A stretch of DNA of 64,000 nt, taken from Effusibacillus dendaii. Its GTDB lineage: Bacteria > Bacillota > Bacilli > Tumebacillales > Effusibacillaceae. How positions within the stretch are numbered: position 1 is the first letter of the stretch; each line of letters opens with the position of its first letter. The translations under genes and the position numbers were made by a program. The notes beneath the pieces are model-generated. The model did not search any database and was not told where the DNA came from. It worked only from the letters and a program-made list of their open reading frames with translations. Positions 1 to 11,551 of this stretch are shown here, in pieces. Where the stretch lies: contig NZ_AP023366.1 of the NCBI RefSeq assembly GCF_015097055.1, positions 2,250,001 through 2,314,000 of the forward strand, in the 5' to 3' direction.

Positions 1-358
1 GCTTTTCCAAACCGCTTCTCCTACACATCCATTTTGTAACTCCTCATGAGACGCCCCGCAACCCCAACCTGCAAGCAGGTTGGTTTGGGCTTCTCCGCGT
101 TCGCTCGCCGCTACTGACGGAATCACTGTTGTTTTCTTTTCCTCAGGGTACTTAGATGTTTCAGTTCCCCTGGTCTGCCTCCTCGCTGCCTATGGATTCA
201 ACAGCGGGTACTGGACCATTACGTCCAGTGGGTTCCCCCATTCGGATATCCCCGGATCTCAGCCTGCGTACGGCTCCCCGAGGCGTTTCGGCGTTCGCTC
301 CGTCCTTCTTCGGCACCTGGCGCCCAGGCATCCTCCGTGTGCCCTTTGTAGCTTAATC
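1..358 (-). rRNA. rrl: 23S ribosomal RNA, 5' part (gene continues beyond window start)
   Basis: Read on the minus strand, the sequence ending near 358 (TTAAGCTACAAAGGGC, then the ACGGAGGATGCCTGGGC region) is the conserved 5' end of bacterial 23S rRNA. The following bases match the domain I region. Only about 358 nt lie in the window; the rest of 23S and any 5S lie off the left edge. The exact 5' nucleotide is approximate to a few bases. Short open frames here are artefacts of rRNA sequence. Confidence 0.93.
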
Positions 359-2257
<1,899 letters not shown>

Positions 2258-2390
2258 AGTTAGTGCTTCAGCACTTACTGTGAATGGATCCCGTTCCACA
2301 GGAATCGGGATTTCCTTAAGAATCAATCTGGCTCCCTACACGATTCAGTTTTCAAAGAACGACTTAGATCACGGATGATCTATCCCGCGT

Positions 2391-2408
2391 GTTGACATGG
2401 ATGTCAAC
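2391..2408. repeat. 18-bp inverted repeat in rrn leader (GTTGACAT-GG-ATGTCAAC)
   Basis: Two perfect 8-bp arms flank GG. On the minus strand the first arm contains a consensus TTGACA, so it may be a -35 element or an operator. Read as plus-strand RNA it is a 6-bp stem with an AUGGAU hexaloop, the same loop as in the 38 kb hairpin array. Function is unknown. Confidence 0.55.
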
Positions 2409-2466
2409 GTTCTTAGCGGGGTTTCCTTATCTAATTGTGCTTAGCGTTGCTTGTGCCCCTCGGGTG

Positions 2467-2482
2467 CTTGTGCCCTTTGGGT
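2467..2482 (+). repeat. 16-bp element shared with the 52-bp tandem repeats at 60.4 kb
   Basis: CTTGTGCCCTTTGGGT occurs here on plus, and as its exact complement at 60440-60455 and 60492-60507. A degenerate neighbour copy (CTTGTGCCCCTCGGGT) precedes it. It lies in the leader region upstream of 16S. This looks like a small dispersed repeat; no coding function is visible. Confidence 0.55.
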
Positions 2483-2690
2483 ACAAAGAACGACTCGTTG
2501 TGCTTCCCAAAAGCAGCGACAAACATGATCTTAACAGATTCAAACGCCCAAAACAAGTGGAAGTTTTTATCATTTTTCGTGCCGCTCACTCGCGGCGGCA
2601 ATTGCTATCTTATCACATTTGACCGTTAGCCGCAACTGGTAAATCCAGTAACCCGATCCATCAAGCCGCCGTTTCACAACGACAAATGAT

Positions 2691-2719
2691 ATACTATCAC
2701 GTTTAAACCACTAATTCAA
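2691..2719 (-). promoter_or_regulatory. Candidate rRNA operon promoter (sigma-A)
   Basis: The minus strand shows TTGAAT (2714-2719), a 17-bp spacer and TAGTAT (2691-2696), about 430 bases upstream of 16S. A weaker second candidate (TTGCGG-17-TAAGAT) lies closer to 16S, near 2600-2630. The 2258-2823 interval holds no convincing gene. Confidence 0.5.
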
Positions 2720-2823
2720 TTAGTTATTCTATACAAACAAATACAAAAAACAGCATCAGATCGGATACTGTTTACCCTATGTCCAAAAAGCTGATATTTA
2801 CAAACAATCTTATCAGATCCAAT

Positions 2824-2863
2824 AAAAAAGCTGTCCCAGAAGCACGAAATCTGCTTCCGAGAC
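2824..2863 (-). terminator. Intrinsic terminator of lysS
   Basis: On minus, a 12-bp stem (2833-2844 with 2852-2863, including G-U pairs) is followed by TTTTTT. It lies 15 bases after the lysS stop. Confidence 0.85.
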
Positions 2864-2877
2864 AACCCAAAAATTCA

Positions 2878-4383
<1,506 letters not shown>

Positions 4384-4411
4384 TTACTAAGCTGTTCACT
4401 TATTCGTTCGG

Positions 4412-4891
4412 TTAGCTTTTTTTAATTTCAAGTATTTTGTATTGAATTACACCAGCCGGCACCTGAACATCGATTACCTGGCCCTTTTTCTGACCTAACA
4501 AAGCCTGCCCCACGGGAGATTCATTCGATATCTTGTTTTCCAATGGATCCGCTTCTGCCGAACCGACGATGGTGTACTCCACAACATCTCCGAATTCCAA
4601 GTCCTTTAACTGAACGGTGGATCCAACACTAACAACATTCGTGTCCACATCGTCTTCAAGAATGACTCGGGCATTACGGAGCATTTTTTCAAGGGTGATA
4701 ATTCTTCCTTCAATAAATGCCTGTTCATTTTTGGCATCTTCATACTCGGAATTCTCCGAAATATCACCGAATCCAATGGCGGTTTTGATTCGTTCCGCCA
4801 CTTCCTTCCGCTTGACGGTGCGCAACAAATCCAGCTCTTCTTCCAATTTTTTCAGACCTGTTTGAGTCAATACGACTTCTTTTTCAGACAC
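4412..4891 (-). CDS. greA: Transcription elongation factor GreA
   Basis: Stimulates transcript cleavage by backtracked RNA polymerase. The 159 aa are the typical length, with an N-terminal antiparallel coiled coil (about 1-75, including [22 protein letters not shown] with the acidic tip) and a C-terminal FKBP-like domain with the SPVGQALLG signature. It starts at GTG, with AAGGAG 8 bases upstream. It probably is cotranscribed with lysS (40-base gap, no terminator between). In B. subtilis greA is elsewhere, so its position before lysS is lineage-specific. Confidence 0.96.
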   Translation of the reverse strand: MSEKEVVLTQTGLKKLEEELDLLRTVKRKEVAERIKTAIGFGDISENSEYEDAKNEQAFIEGRIITLEKMLRNARVILEDDVDTNVVSVGSTVQLKDLEFGDVVEYTIVGSAEADPLENKISNESPVGQALLGQKKGQVIDVQVPAGVIQYKILEIKKS

Positions 4892-4941
4892 AACCCGCGC
4901 TCCTTACTCCGACCTGCCTAATACGTGTAGAAATAGGCAGA

Positions 4942-4969
4942 AAGCACTGTCATCCACGTGACAGTGCTT
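4942..4969. terminator. Perfect 11-bp hairpin between the 315-aa gene and greA
   Basis: AAGCACTGTCA (4942-4952) pairs with TGACAGTGCTT (4959-4969) around a 6-base loop. A T-rich tract follows on plus (from 4973), while the minus side (TCTGCCTATTTC) is only weakly U-rich. Minus-strand genes lie on both sides, so it most likely attenuates or ends the upstream 315-aa transcript. Confidence 0.55.
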
Positions 4970-4989
4970 GGTATTTTTTCATTTTTTCA

Positions 4990-5937
4990 TTATACTGGCA
5001 AAAAGTACCGACTGTCAACGCTTGCCCTCTCGGCCTGCTGGAACCATTCGATGTGCGGCTGCAGCTGTAGTTGTTCGATCATCTGTAAATATTCGAAACT
5101 CGTAAGAGGCCCTTTTTTGCCATGTAACGCCACAAGAAGCGCCTCCATTACGTTCGTCCCAAAACTGCGGCCTTGCAAGTGCGGTGTGGTCGTGACCAGA
5201 CAGGAAACACCGCGTTCTCTCAGTAATTGTTTGTCTTGTTCCGTGACTGTGTTCGTTAAAACAATTTTTCCTGCAAGCTGATCGGGCAAGTACCGGCGAA
5301 TAAAGTGAAAATCGCCGGCAATCACGTCCGCTTCCAGATAGTATTTGGAGAAGCGGGAACCTTTAATCGTTTCTTGTTTTTCGCCCGTGGGATACAAGTA
5401 TCGAATCGGCAGTTTGGTCAAAATCGGCGCCAAAATTCGAGCCGCTCTTTCCAATCCGGCAAGCGACCGTATCGGCACGGAGATCCCTAATCCAAACAAC
5501 AAATCGCCAAAAACGACTTCGCAATCATTTTCCACCAGCGCCTCCGCCATTCCAAACCGATCAACGCCACTCACCAGCAGAACTTTTTTCCTTCGCAAGC
5601 GGATTAACGGATCGTCCGCCAATTGGTGTACCACTACCCGTTCCAGCGTGTCCTTTAAACCACTTCCGTCACAAATTGGGGTTTTGTTGGCAGCGCGGGC
5701 AATTTGCTCCGCCTCCCGAAACGTAAACCGTTTTTGGTTCACTACAATATAACGATCGATTCCGCCCATGCCAAACGCATCAACTGAACCGTCAAGCTGA
5801 CGAATCAATTCAATCAGTTTGGCGCGATCGCCGTCCGTTCCAATCCGCTCAATAGCAACCTGTTCCTGCAAAAAATCGGCTACCACTCGGTGATCTCGGC
5901 TTGCCGAACCGAGACTCAAGCTGACTACCCGCTTCAT
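4990..5937 (-). CDS. Conserved protein of unknown function (quinate/shikimate dehydrogenase-like annotation in relatives)
   Basis: A 315-aa soluble protein with no signal peptide or membrane segment. It starts RVVSLSLGSASRDH and has a GMGGIDRY motif near residue 56. Later segments (VLLVSGVDRFGMAEAL, and a predicted alpha/beta pattern with KIVLTNTVTEQD) resemble nucleotide-binding folds. From memory, homologues in Bacilli and Deinococcus are labelled quinate 5-dehydrogenase, but I see no complete Rossmann glycine motif to prove this. The ATG is preceded by GGGGGG at 7 bases. It stands alone between the dusB terminator (5981-6012) and the hairpin before greA. B. subtilis has no gene here. Confidence 0.7.
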   Translation of the reverse strand: MKRVVSLSLGSASRDHRVVADFLQEQVAIERIGTDGDRAKLIELIRQLDGSVDAFGMGGIDRYIVVNQKRFTFREAEQIARAANKTPICDGSGLKDTLERVVVHQLADDPLIRLRRKKVLLVSGVDRFGMAEALVENDCEVVFGDLLFGLGISVPIRSLAGLERAARILAPILTKLPIRYLYPTGEKQETIKGSRFSKYYLEADVIAGDFHFIRRYLPDQLAGKIVLTNTVTEQDKQLLRERGVSCLVTTTPHLQGRSFGTNVMEALLVALHGKKGPLTSFEYLQMIEQLQLQPHIEWFQQAERASVDSRYFLPV

Positions 5938-5980
5938 AGGCAGGCCCCCCCAAAATGGATGTTTTCAAAAAGTATGCACA

Positions 5981-6012
5981 AAAAAAGTTCACCCCAAACC
6001 TTGAGGTGAACT
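5981..6012 (-). terminator. Intrinsic terminator of dusB
   Basis: AGTTCACC (5986-5993) pairs with GGTGAACT (6005-6012). On minus it is followed by TTTTTT. It lies 17 bases after the dusB stop. Confidence 0.85.
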
Positions 6013-6028
6013 ACAGAATTTCCATTTT

Positions 6029-7024
6029 TTAAACGGCTACATTTTTTTGTGTCAGAAAATCCAAATAATCGAGCAGCGTCTTCCGCATGCCGTCCCGTGT
6101 TGCCTGTTCATTGATCAAATTGCGCAATTCAGCCGAATTGTACAACCCTTTAATGTACCAGGCAGCATGCTTCCGCATTTCTTTGACTGCGATGAATTCC
6201 CCTTTATGCTCGATCAACAGATCCATATGGCGCAGGCAAACACGAATTCGTTCTTCCGCCGATGGTGGTTCAATCTCTTTTCCCGTCTCCAAAAAATGCG
6301 CCACTTGCTTAAAAATCCAAGGGTTTCCATGTGCACCCCGGCCAATCATGACCGCATCACAACCGGTCGATTGCAGCATTTCTTGTGCAAGCTGCGGCGT
6401 GGTAACGTCTCCATTGCCAATCACCGGTATGGAAACAGCCTCCTTCACCTGGCGAATAATGTCCCAGTCCGCCCGGCCGGTATACAGCTGTCTCGCCGTT
6501 CGTCCATGCACGGCAACCGCCTTGGCTCCCGCCTGTTCGGCCGCTTTCGCAACTTGTACCGCATTGATGTTTTGCTCATCCCAGCCTTTGCGAAATTTCA
6601 CCGTTACTGGCCGGTCAACCGTCTTAACAACCGCTTCAATGATTCGCCCCGCCACTTCAGGATCGCGCGCCAACGCGGCACCTGATCCATTTTTATGAAT
6701 CTTGGTAGCCGGGCAGCCCATGTTGATATCGATAATATCCGGCTTAAACTCTTGCTGCATCACCAATTCGGCCGCTTTGACCATCGATTCAATATCGCAG
6801 CCAACAAGCTGTAGAGAAACCGGGTGTTCCTCAGGCAAGATTCCAAGTTTCAGACGGGTTTTCTCATTTCCATGAACAATCGCCTTGTCCGAAACCATTT
6901 CCGCACAGACCAACCCCGCGCCCATTTCTTTTACAAGTTTACGAAACGGTGGATTGCAGACGCCCGCCATCGGTGCCAATACCACCTGATTCTCCATCTC
7001 CACTTCGCCAATTTTAAACGCCAT
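6029..7024 (-). CDS. dusB: tRNA-dihydrouridine synthase (DusB family)
   Basis: FMN-dependent reduction of uridine to dihydrouridine in the tRNA D-loop. The 331-aa TIM barrel begins VVLAPMAGVCNPPFR. The catalytic cysteine lies in DINMGCPATKIHKNGSGAAL (about residue 104), and the FMN phosphate site in VIGNGDV and AVMIGRGAHGNPWIF. The ATG is preceded by GGAGGTGG. It corresponds to B. subtilis yacF, which also follows yazB, although a terminator at 7061-7088 separates the two here. Confidence 0.95.
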   Translation of the reverse strand: MAFKIGEVEMENQVVLAPMAGVCNPPFRKLVKEMGAGLVCAEMVSDKAIVHGNEKTRLKLGILPEEHPVSLQLVGCDIESMVKAAELVMQQEFKPDIIDINMGCPATKIHKNGSGAALARDPEVAGRIIEAVVKTVDRPVTVKFRKGWDEQNINAVQVAKAAEQAGAKAVAVHGRTARQLYTGRADWDIIRQVKEAVSIPVIGNGDVTTPQLAQEMLQSTGCDAVMIGRGAHGNPWIFKQVAHFLETGKEIEPPSAEERIRVCLRHMDLLIEHKGEFIAVKEMRKHAAWYIKGLYNSAELRNLINEQATRDGMRKTLLDYLDFLTQKNVAV

Positions 7025-7060
7025 ACAACCACCTCCAATAGTTCATCTTCATTATGCAAT

Positions 7061-7088
7061 GAAAAGCACAGGCGAATCTGCCTGTGCT
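7061..7088 (-). terminator. Intrinsic terminator after the HTH gene
   Basis: AGCACAGGC (7065-7073) pairs with GCCTGTGCT (7080-7088), followed on minus by TTTTC. It ends the folate operon before dusB. Confidence 0.75.
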
Positions 7089-7137
7089 GACCAATTTGTA
7101 GTATACCACGCTATGTGTCTACGCTCAATACCAATTT

Positions 7138-7344
7138 CTATACATGGTTTCCTGTCAATTCATCAGTTGAAACACCCAATACATGAGATATCTTCGTCAG
7201 TATATCTTGTGAAGGCTCACGCGTTCCGCGTTCAATACCACCGACAATGGCCACCGAAACACCCAGCAAATTGGCTAACTCCTGCTGCGTCAAATGTTTT
7301 AACTTTCGGTAGGCGCGCACCCGTTTGCCAAGGGCTTCTCCCAT
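7138..7344 (-). CDS. yazB: Small helix-turn-helix (XRE) regulator, YazB-like
   Basis: A 68-aa single-domain Cro/C1-type DNA-binding protein. The HTH is in LTQQELANLLGVSVAIVGGIERG (about residues 18-41). The start is the ATG at 7344 because GGGAGG lies just upstream; the longer frame reaches back through folK. The gene overlaps the 3' end of folK by 46 bases. B. subtilis has an HTH gene of the same size (yazB) at the same place in its folate operon. A role in controlling the operon is plausible but unproven. Confidence 0.88.
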   Translation of the reverse strand: MGEALGKRVRAYRKLKHLTQQELANLLGVSVAIVGGIERGTREPSQDILTKISHVLGVSTDELTGNHV

Positions 7345-7853
7345 CGCCGTACACCTCCCTTTCCGGATACATCTGCCACCATCTCCCGAACCGTTTTCCC
7401 CAGCAACGGATGTACCCAATCAGGCGCCAAATCTTGCAGCGGCAACAGTACAAACGCTCGATCGTGCATGTGTGGATGCGGCAGTATCAAATCATCACTT
7501 TGTTCTACTAGTTTACCATAAAAAAGCAGGTCAAGATCAAGTGTTCTCGGTCCCCATTTCAGGTCGCGAACCCGACCGTGTTCCGCTTCAATCTGCAGCA
7601 AATTTTTCAATAGGTTGTGCGGTGCAAGATCGGTTTGTACCCGGATCACCATATTCAGAAAATCCGGCTGGTCTTCTATCCCGACCGCTTTCGTCTCATA
7701 AACGGGGGACTGTTCCAAAACGCTGATTCCCCGTAGGGAAAGCGAGTGCAAAGCGGACGCTAAATAGGCTTCTCGCTCTCCTAAGTTTGATCCCATGGAC
7801 ACAAAAATCGGGGACGTTGCCGCATCATCCAATTGACTGCCTCGGTCCGTCAT
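7299..7853 (-). CDS. folK: 2-amino-4-hydroxy-6-hydroxymethyldihydropteridine pyrophosphokinase
   Basis: Transfers pyrophosphate from ATP to the pterin ring before condensation with p-aminobenzoate. The 184-aa protein shows SMGSNLGERE near the N-terminus, then WGPRTLDLDLLFYG and LPHPHMHDRAFVLLPL, the Mg-ATP and pterin signatures. The start is the ATG at 7853, with AAGGAG 7 bases upstream and an ATGA overlap with the folB stop, which implies translational coupling. An upstream in-frame start at 7877 lacks such a site. Confidence 0.95.
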   Translation of the reverse strand: MTDRGSQLDDAATSPIFVSMGSNLGEREAYLASALHSLSLRGISVLEQSPVYETKAVGIEDQPDFLNMVIRVQTDLAPHNLLKNLLQIEAEHGRVRDLKWGPRTLDLDLLFYGKLVEQSDDLILPHPHMHDRAFVLLPLQDLAPDWVHPLLGKTVREMVADVSGKGGVRRWEKPLANGCAPTES

Positions 7854-8221
7854 AAGGAATCTCCTTTTGAGCGGCAAATTTGAACCGATACCCCTCCCAT
7901 AATCCCTTCCAGAGGAGGCGTAACTTTCGTAACCGTAACCTGAACCGAATGAACGGCAGAAAGCCGGTTCAAAATACGGGAAGCAATCGTTTCCGCCACC
8001 GTTTCAATGAGCCGATACCGTTCAACTTGAGCCGTTTGTTTGACAATCTCGTATATATGAACATAGTTTAATGTATCTTTCAGGTTGTCCGTTTGTCCGG
8101 CTCTGGACAATTCAGTTGACAGTTCCAAATCAACCAGAAACTTCTGGCCAAGTTTGCTCTCTTCCTCAAATACCCCGTGATAGGCGTAAAATTCCATTCG
8201 ATGCAGAATTATTTTATCCAA
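7850..8221 (-). CDS. folB: Dihydroneopterin aldolase
   Basis: Converts 7,8-dihydroneopterin to hydroxymethyldihydropterin and glycolaldehyde in folate synthesis. The 123 aa are the usual length. The N-terminal MEFYAYHGVFEEE motif carries residues of the pterin pocket, and the VTKVTPP segment near the C-terminus contains the conserved active-site lysine. It lies between folP (36-base gap) and folK (4-base overlap), the same order as the B. subtilis sul-folB-folK cluster. Confidence 0.96.
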   Translation of the reverse strand: MDKIILHRMEFYAYHGVFEEESKLGQKFLVDLELSTELSRAGQTDNLKDTLNYVHIYEIVKQTAQVERYRLIETVAETIASRILNRLSAVHSVQVTVTKVTPPLEGIMGGVSVQICRSKGDSL

Positions 8222-8257
8222 ACGTAATCACCTTATTTCAGGAAGAAATTTCCTTGT

Positions 8258-9451
8258 TCAGCGTACCAGAGCATCCGTCATTAATGCAACCCTTTTTATC
8301 TGCTTTACATCATGCACCCGTACGATATCCGCTCCGTTCGCAATACCTAAGGCAACCGTTGCGGCAGTTCCCTCCATTCGCTCCTCAACGGGCAGCCCCA
8401 AACAGTGGCCAATCACCGATTTTCTCGAAGTACCCAACAATACCGGAAACCCCAATCCGCAAAAATCGGCCAAGTGCCGTAATACCAACAGATTGTCCTC
8501 GTACGTCTTGCCAAATCCGATGCCCGGATCCAGAATCATCCGCTCTTTTTTCACACCCGCAGCTAGACCCAAAGCCACCGACTCACGCATTTCCCGGATC
8601 AAACCGTTCATCACATCCGTCTCAAAAGGCTCTGCCCGGTTGTGCATGACGATAACCGGCACATCCAACTCGGCGCATACACGAGCCATATCCGGATCTA
8701 TTTTGAATCCCCAAATGTCGTTAACAATATGTGCGCCCGCTTGAACAGCCTCTTTGGCCACCTTTGACTTGTATGTATCAATGGAAATTGGCAATTTGAC
8801 TTCCTTTGCCAAACGCTCAACCACAGGAATCACTCTGCGCAGTTCTTCCTCTTCATCCACAGGCTGATGGCCTGGACGTGTCGATTCGCCTCCCACATCA
8901 AGGATATCGGCCCCGTCCTCCGTCAACCGGTGCGCATGCTCGACAGCAGCCTCCAGATTCATATAACGTCCTCCATCCGAAAAGGAATCAGGCGTAATAT
9001 TCAAAATCCCCATAATCAGTGTACGTTCCCCCAAAGGGAGTTCAAAGGAACCGCAGACCAGGGACCCTTTCCGCTTATGAGCCGACCGCTCTCCTGCCTG
9101 TACCAACACCTCTTCCATTTCCACAGCAAGCCGTTTTAAACCGAAAGGTTGTAGTTTTAGTTTCGGCAGCAACAACTCAAACTGACGCTTTGTGCCCATC
9201 AACAGCATCGATGAACGTTCAATCGAAAGAGCCGCCACATCACGATGCACCGCCGCATCGCCGCCGACCGCCAACATTTCCTGTTTCAGCAAATTGGCCG
9301 CTTTCAACCCTACATTATCCACTCGAATCACAACAGTTTGCCCTTTTTTAACCATAATATGATTGCCCGTTTCGGTCGATCCGATCTGTCTCATTTCCTG
9401 CAGCAGATGTTGTTCCGATTCGATATGTACCAAATAAGGATTAAATTCCAT
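8258..9451 (-). CDS. folP: Dihydropteroate synthase with N-terminal extension
   Basis: Condenses p-aminobenzoate with pterin pyrophosphate. The C-terminal DHPS barrel (about residues 130-397) has ILNITPDSFSDGG (about 150) and GGESTRPG (about 190). It is preceded by about 130 aa absent from the usual 260-285-aa enzyme, a segment without a motif I recognise. The start is the ATG at 9451 (GGGGGA upstream): a consensus promoter occupies 9507-9535, so earlier in-frame codons would be untranscribed. Unlike B. subtilis, no pabB, pabA or pabC lies between cysK and this gene. Confidence 0.93.
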   Translation of the reverse strand: MEFNPYLVHIESEQHLLQEMRQIGSTETGNHIMVKKGQTVVIRVDNVGLKAANLLKQEMLAVGGDAAVHRDVAALSIERSSMLLMGTKRQFELLLPKLKLQPFGLKRLAVEMEEVLVQAGERSAHKRKGSLVCGSFELPLGERTLIMGILNITPDSFSDGGRYMNLEAAVEHAHRLTEDGADILDVGGESTRPGHQPVDEEEELRRVIPVVERLAKEVKLPISIDTYKSKVAKEAVQAGAHIVNDIWGFKIDPDMARVCAELDVPVIVMHNRAEPFETDVMNGLIREMRESVALGLAAGVKKERMILDPGIGFGKTYEDNLLVLRHLADFCGLGFPVLLGTSRKSVIGHCLGLPVEERMEGTAATVALGIANGADIVRVHDVKQIKRVALMTDALVR

Positions 9452-9506
9452 TACGTATTCCCCCATGAATCGTTTGCTGACACACTGATTTGAATAATTA
9501 AGTTCA

Positions 9507-9535
9507 ATCATATTCGTTTCACCAAATAGTTTCAA
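9507..9535 (-). promoter_or_regulatory. Sigma-A promoter of the folP-folB-folK operon
   Basis: On minus, TTGAAA (9530-9535), a 17-bp spacer and TATGAT (9507-9512). It lies directly after the cysK terminator, and its predicted start site (about 9500) is upstream of the folP ATG at 9451. Confidence 0.8.
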
Positions 9536-9542
9536 TCACTGA

Positions 9543-9576
9543 AAAAACCGCGAATGCCAATGGCACTCGCGGTTTG
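9543..9576 (-). terminator. Intrinsic terminator of cysK
   Basis: On minus, a GC-rich stem AAACCGCGAGTGCC with loop ATT and GGCATTCGCGGTTT, then TTTT. It separates cysK from the folate operon. Confidence 0.88.
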
Positions 9577-9599
9577 CTGCTGTTAATAGTAACAGCCTA

Positions 9600-10526
9600 T
9601 TACTCAAACTGGAACAAAGGAGTGGACAGATATCTTTCACCCGTCGACGGAGCGACAGTCACGACACGTTTGCCAGCACCCAGTTTTTTAGCCACCTGCA
9701 GCGCGGCATAAATGTTGGCGCCGGATGAGATCCCCACCAACACGCCCTCTTCTTTCGCCACTTTGCGCGCATATTCAAAAGCAATTTCGTTTTCGACAGT
9801 TATGACCTGATCAATGACTTCACGATTTAAAATTTCAGGAACAAAGCCAGCGCCAATTCCCTGAATCTTGTGGGGGCCTGGCTGCCCGCCGGACAATACG
9901 GGGGAAGCAGTCGGTTCAACAGCAACCACTTGTACATGCGACCCGATCTGTTGTTTCAACACTTCGCCCACACCTGTGATCGTCCCGCCTGTCCCAACAC
10001 CTGCTACAAACGCGTCGACTTTCCCATCCATCGCCGTAATAATTTCACGCGCCGTTGTTTCCCGATGAATTTTCGGATTGGCCGGGTTTTTAAATTGCTG
10101 CGGAATAAAATAGGACGGATTCTCGGCTTTTAATTGTTCCGCTTTGGCAATTGCACCTTTCATGCCCTCCGCTCCCGGTGTCAAAACCAACTCTGCACCA
10201 TATGCGCGAAGCAGATTTCGCCGCTCTACAGACATTGTGTCAGGCATAATCAGAATGGCCCGGTAACCTTTTGCCGCCGCCATCATAGCCAAGCCGATGC
10301 CCGTATTGCCCGAAGTCGGTTCCACAATCGTGTCACCCGGTTTAATCCATCCCTCTTTTTCCGCCTCTTCTATCATCGAAAGCGCGATCCGATCTTTTAC
10401 AGAGCCGCCCGGGTTGAAAGATTCCAGTTTCAGGTAGATCTCCGCGTCATTCGGTCCAGCTACTTTGTTCAATTTTACGATGGGGGTATTGCCGATCAGT
10501 TCCGCAATCGAATTCGCAATTTTCAT
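9600..10526 (-). CDS. cysK: Cysteine synthase A (O-acetylserine sulfhydrylase)
   Basis: PLP enzyme making cysteine from O-acetylserine and sulfide. The 308-aa protein has the PLP lysine in NPGGSVKDR (Lys44), the substrate loop [13 protein letters not shown] (about 70) and the phosphate-binding [10 protein letters not shown] (about 180). The start is the ATG at 10526, with GGAGGA 8 bases upstream; the longer frame begins inside that ribosome-binding site. It is downstream of hslO by 49 bases, as in B. subtilis (yacD intervenes there but is absent here). Confidence 0.96.
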   Translation of the reverse strand: MKIANSIAELIGNTPIVKLNKVAGPNDAEIYLKLESFNPGGSVKDRIALSMIEEAEKEGWIKPGDTIVEPTSGNTGIGLAMMAAAKGYRAILIMPDTMSVERRNLLRAYGAELVLTPGAEGMKGAIAKAEQLKAENPSYFIPQQFKNPANPKIHRETTAREIITAMDGKVDAFVAGVGTGGTITGVGEVLKQQIGSHVQVVAVEPTASPVLSGGQPGPHKIQGIGAGFVPEILNREVIDQVITVENEIAFEYARKVAKEEGVLVGISSGANIYAALQVAKKLGAGKRVVTVAPSTGERYLSTPLFQFE

Positions 10527-10575
10527 TTTGGGTTCCTCCATTTCCGATTAAACTAATTGGTTTTATCAAATTTTA

Positions 10576-11457
10576 CTACTTTTCTTTTATGCGGTCAATT
10601 AATGTCATCAAGTGTTCATCCGAGAAATAATATTTTTCTTTACAAAAGGAACACTCCACTTCCGCGCCCTGATCTTCGTCAATCATTGACTGCAACTCGC
10701 CTTCACCTAACGAAATTAAAACTTTTTCCAACCGCTCATGGCTGCAGGTGCACTGAAAACGTACAGGCTCCCGTTCCAAAAATTTGACCGGGCCCGGAAT
10801 CAGATTTTCCAAAATTTGTTCCGGTGTTGCTCCTTCCGACAATAACGATGTAACGCCAGGGACTTTCGAGAGCTGCTCTTCGATATAACTGACGTCTTCC
10901 CCTGAAACACCCGGCAGCAGCTGCAAAATAAAACCGCCTGCCACTTTTACCGTATAATCGCGATCTACCAACACACCCACTCCCACAACAGAGGGAGTCT
11001 GTTCGCTTTGTGAAAAATAATAGGCGAAATCCTCTCCCAGTTCCCCCGAGATGATTTCCACAGAACCTTGATAGGGATTCTTCAATCCCATATCCTTAAT
11101 CACGTTTAGAAAGCCGTTTGTACCCACCGCTCCCGCCACGTCCAACTTCCCGATCAAATTTAAGGGCAGGTCTACATGAGGATTGCTGGCGTAGGCCCTG
11201 ACTTCCCCTCTGGCATTCGCGTCGACAATGATCTGTCCGATTGGTCCGCCTCCTTTAATTTGAATCGTTAACCGGTTATCTCCTTTTAGCATTAGCCCCA
11301 TAACAGCCCCGACGGTAGCCGCCCGGCCCATCGCCGCTGTTGCAACCGGAGTGGCTTGATGACGTTGCCTTAATTCCTCCACCAGTTGAGTAGTCACTGC
11401 GCCAAATGCACGAATCCGTCCCTCCAACGCGGTGGCACGGACAATATAATCATTCAT
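10576..11457 (-). CDS. hslO: Redox-regulated chaperone Hsp33
   Basis: A holdase chaperone activated when oxidation releases zinc from its C-terminal cysteine cluster. The 293-aa protein carries the four-cysteine site: CTC in FQCTCSHERL (about 233-240) and CSFC in VECSFCKEKYYF (about 268-272). The N-terminal GAVTTQLVEELRQRH segment is typical. Its position beside cysK is as in B. subtilis (yacC). Its 5' end faces dinB, so the 94-bp gap must hold divergent promoters; I cannot assign them with confidence. Confidence 0.96.
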   Translation of the reverse strand: MNDYIVRATALEGRIRAFGAVTTQLVEELRQRHQATPVATAAMGRAATVGAVMGLMLKGDNRLTIQIKGGGPIGQIIVDANARGEVRAYASNPHVDLPLNLIGKLDVAGAVGTNGFLNVIKDMGLKNPYQGSVEIISGELGEDFAYYFSQSEQTPSVVGVGVLVDRDYTVKVAGGFILQLLPGVSGEDVSYIEEQLSKVPGVTSLLSEGATPEQILENLIPGPVKFLEREPVRFQCTCSHERLEKVLISLGEGELQSMIDEDQGAEVECSFCKEKYYFSDEHLMTLIDRIKEK

Positions 11458-11551
11458 ACTGACCTCCTGCTGTTCTCAATTCTTAGTATATGGTAGCATT
11501 TTCTTAATCCGGAAAGAAGTATACAGACACAACCTGTACAGGAGGAGAAAA

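Noticed and set aside
7345-7419. Longer start for the YazB-like gene
   Set aside because: The added 25 residues lie within folK and lack homology; the ATG at 7344 has GGGAGG upstream.
11458-11551. LexA operator upstream of dinB
   Set aside because: No CGAAC-N4-GTTCG or close variant is visible in the hslO-dinB gap.
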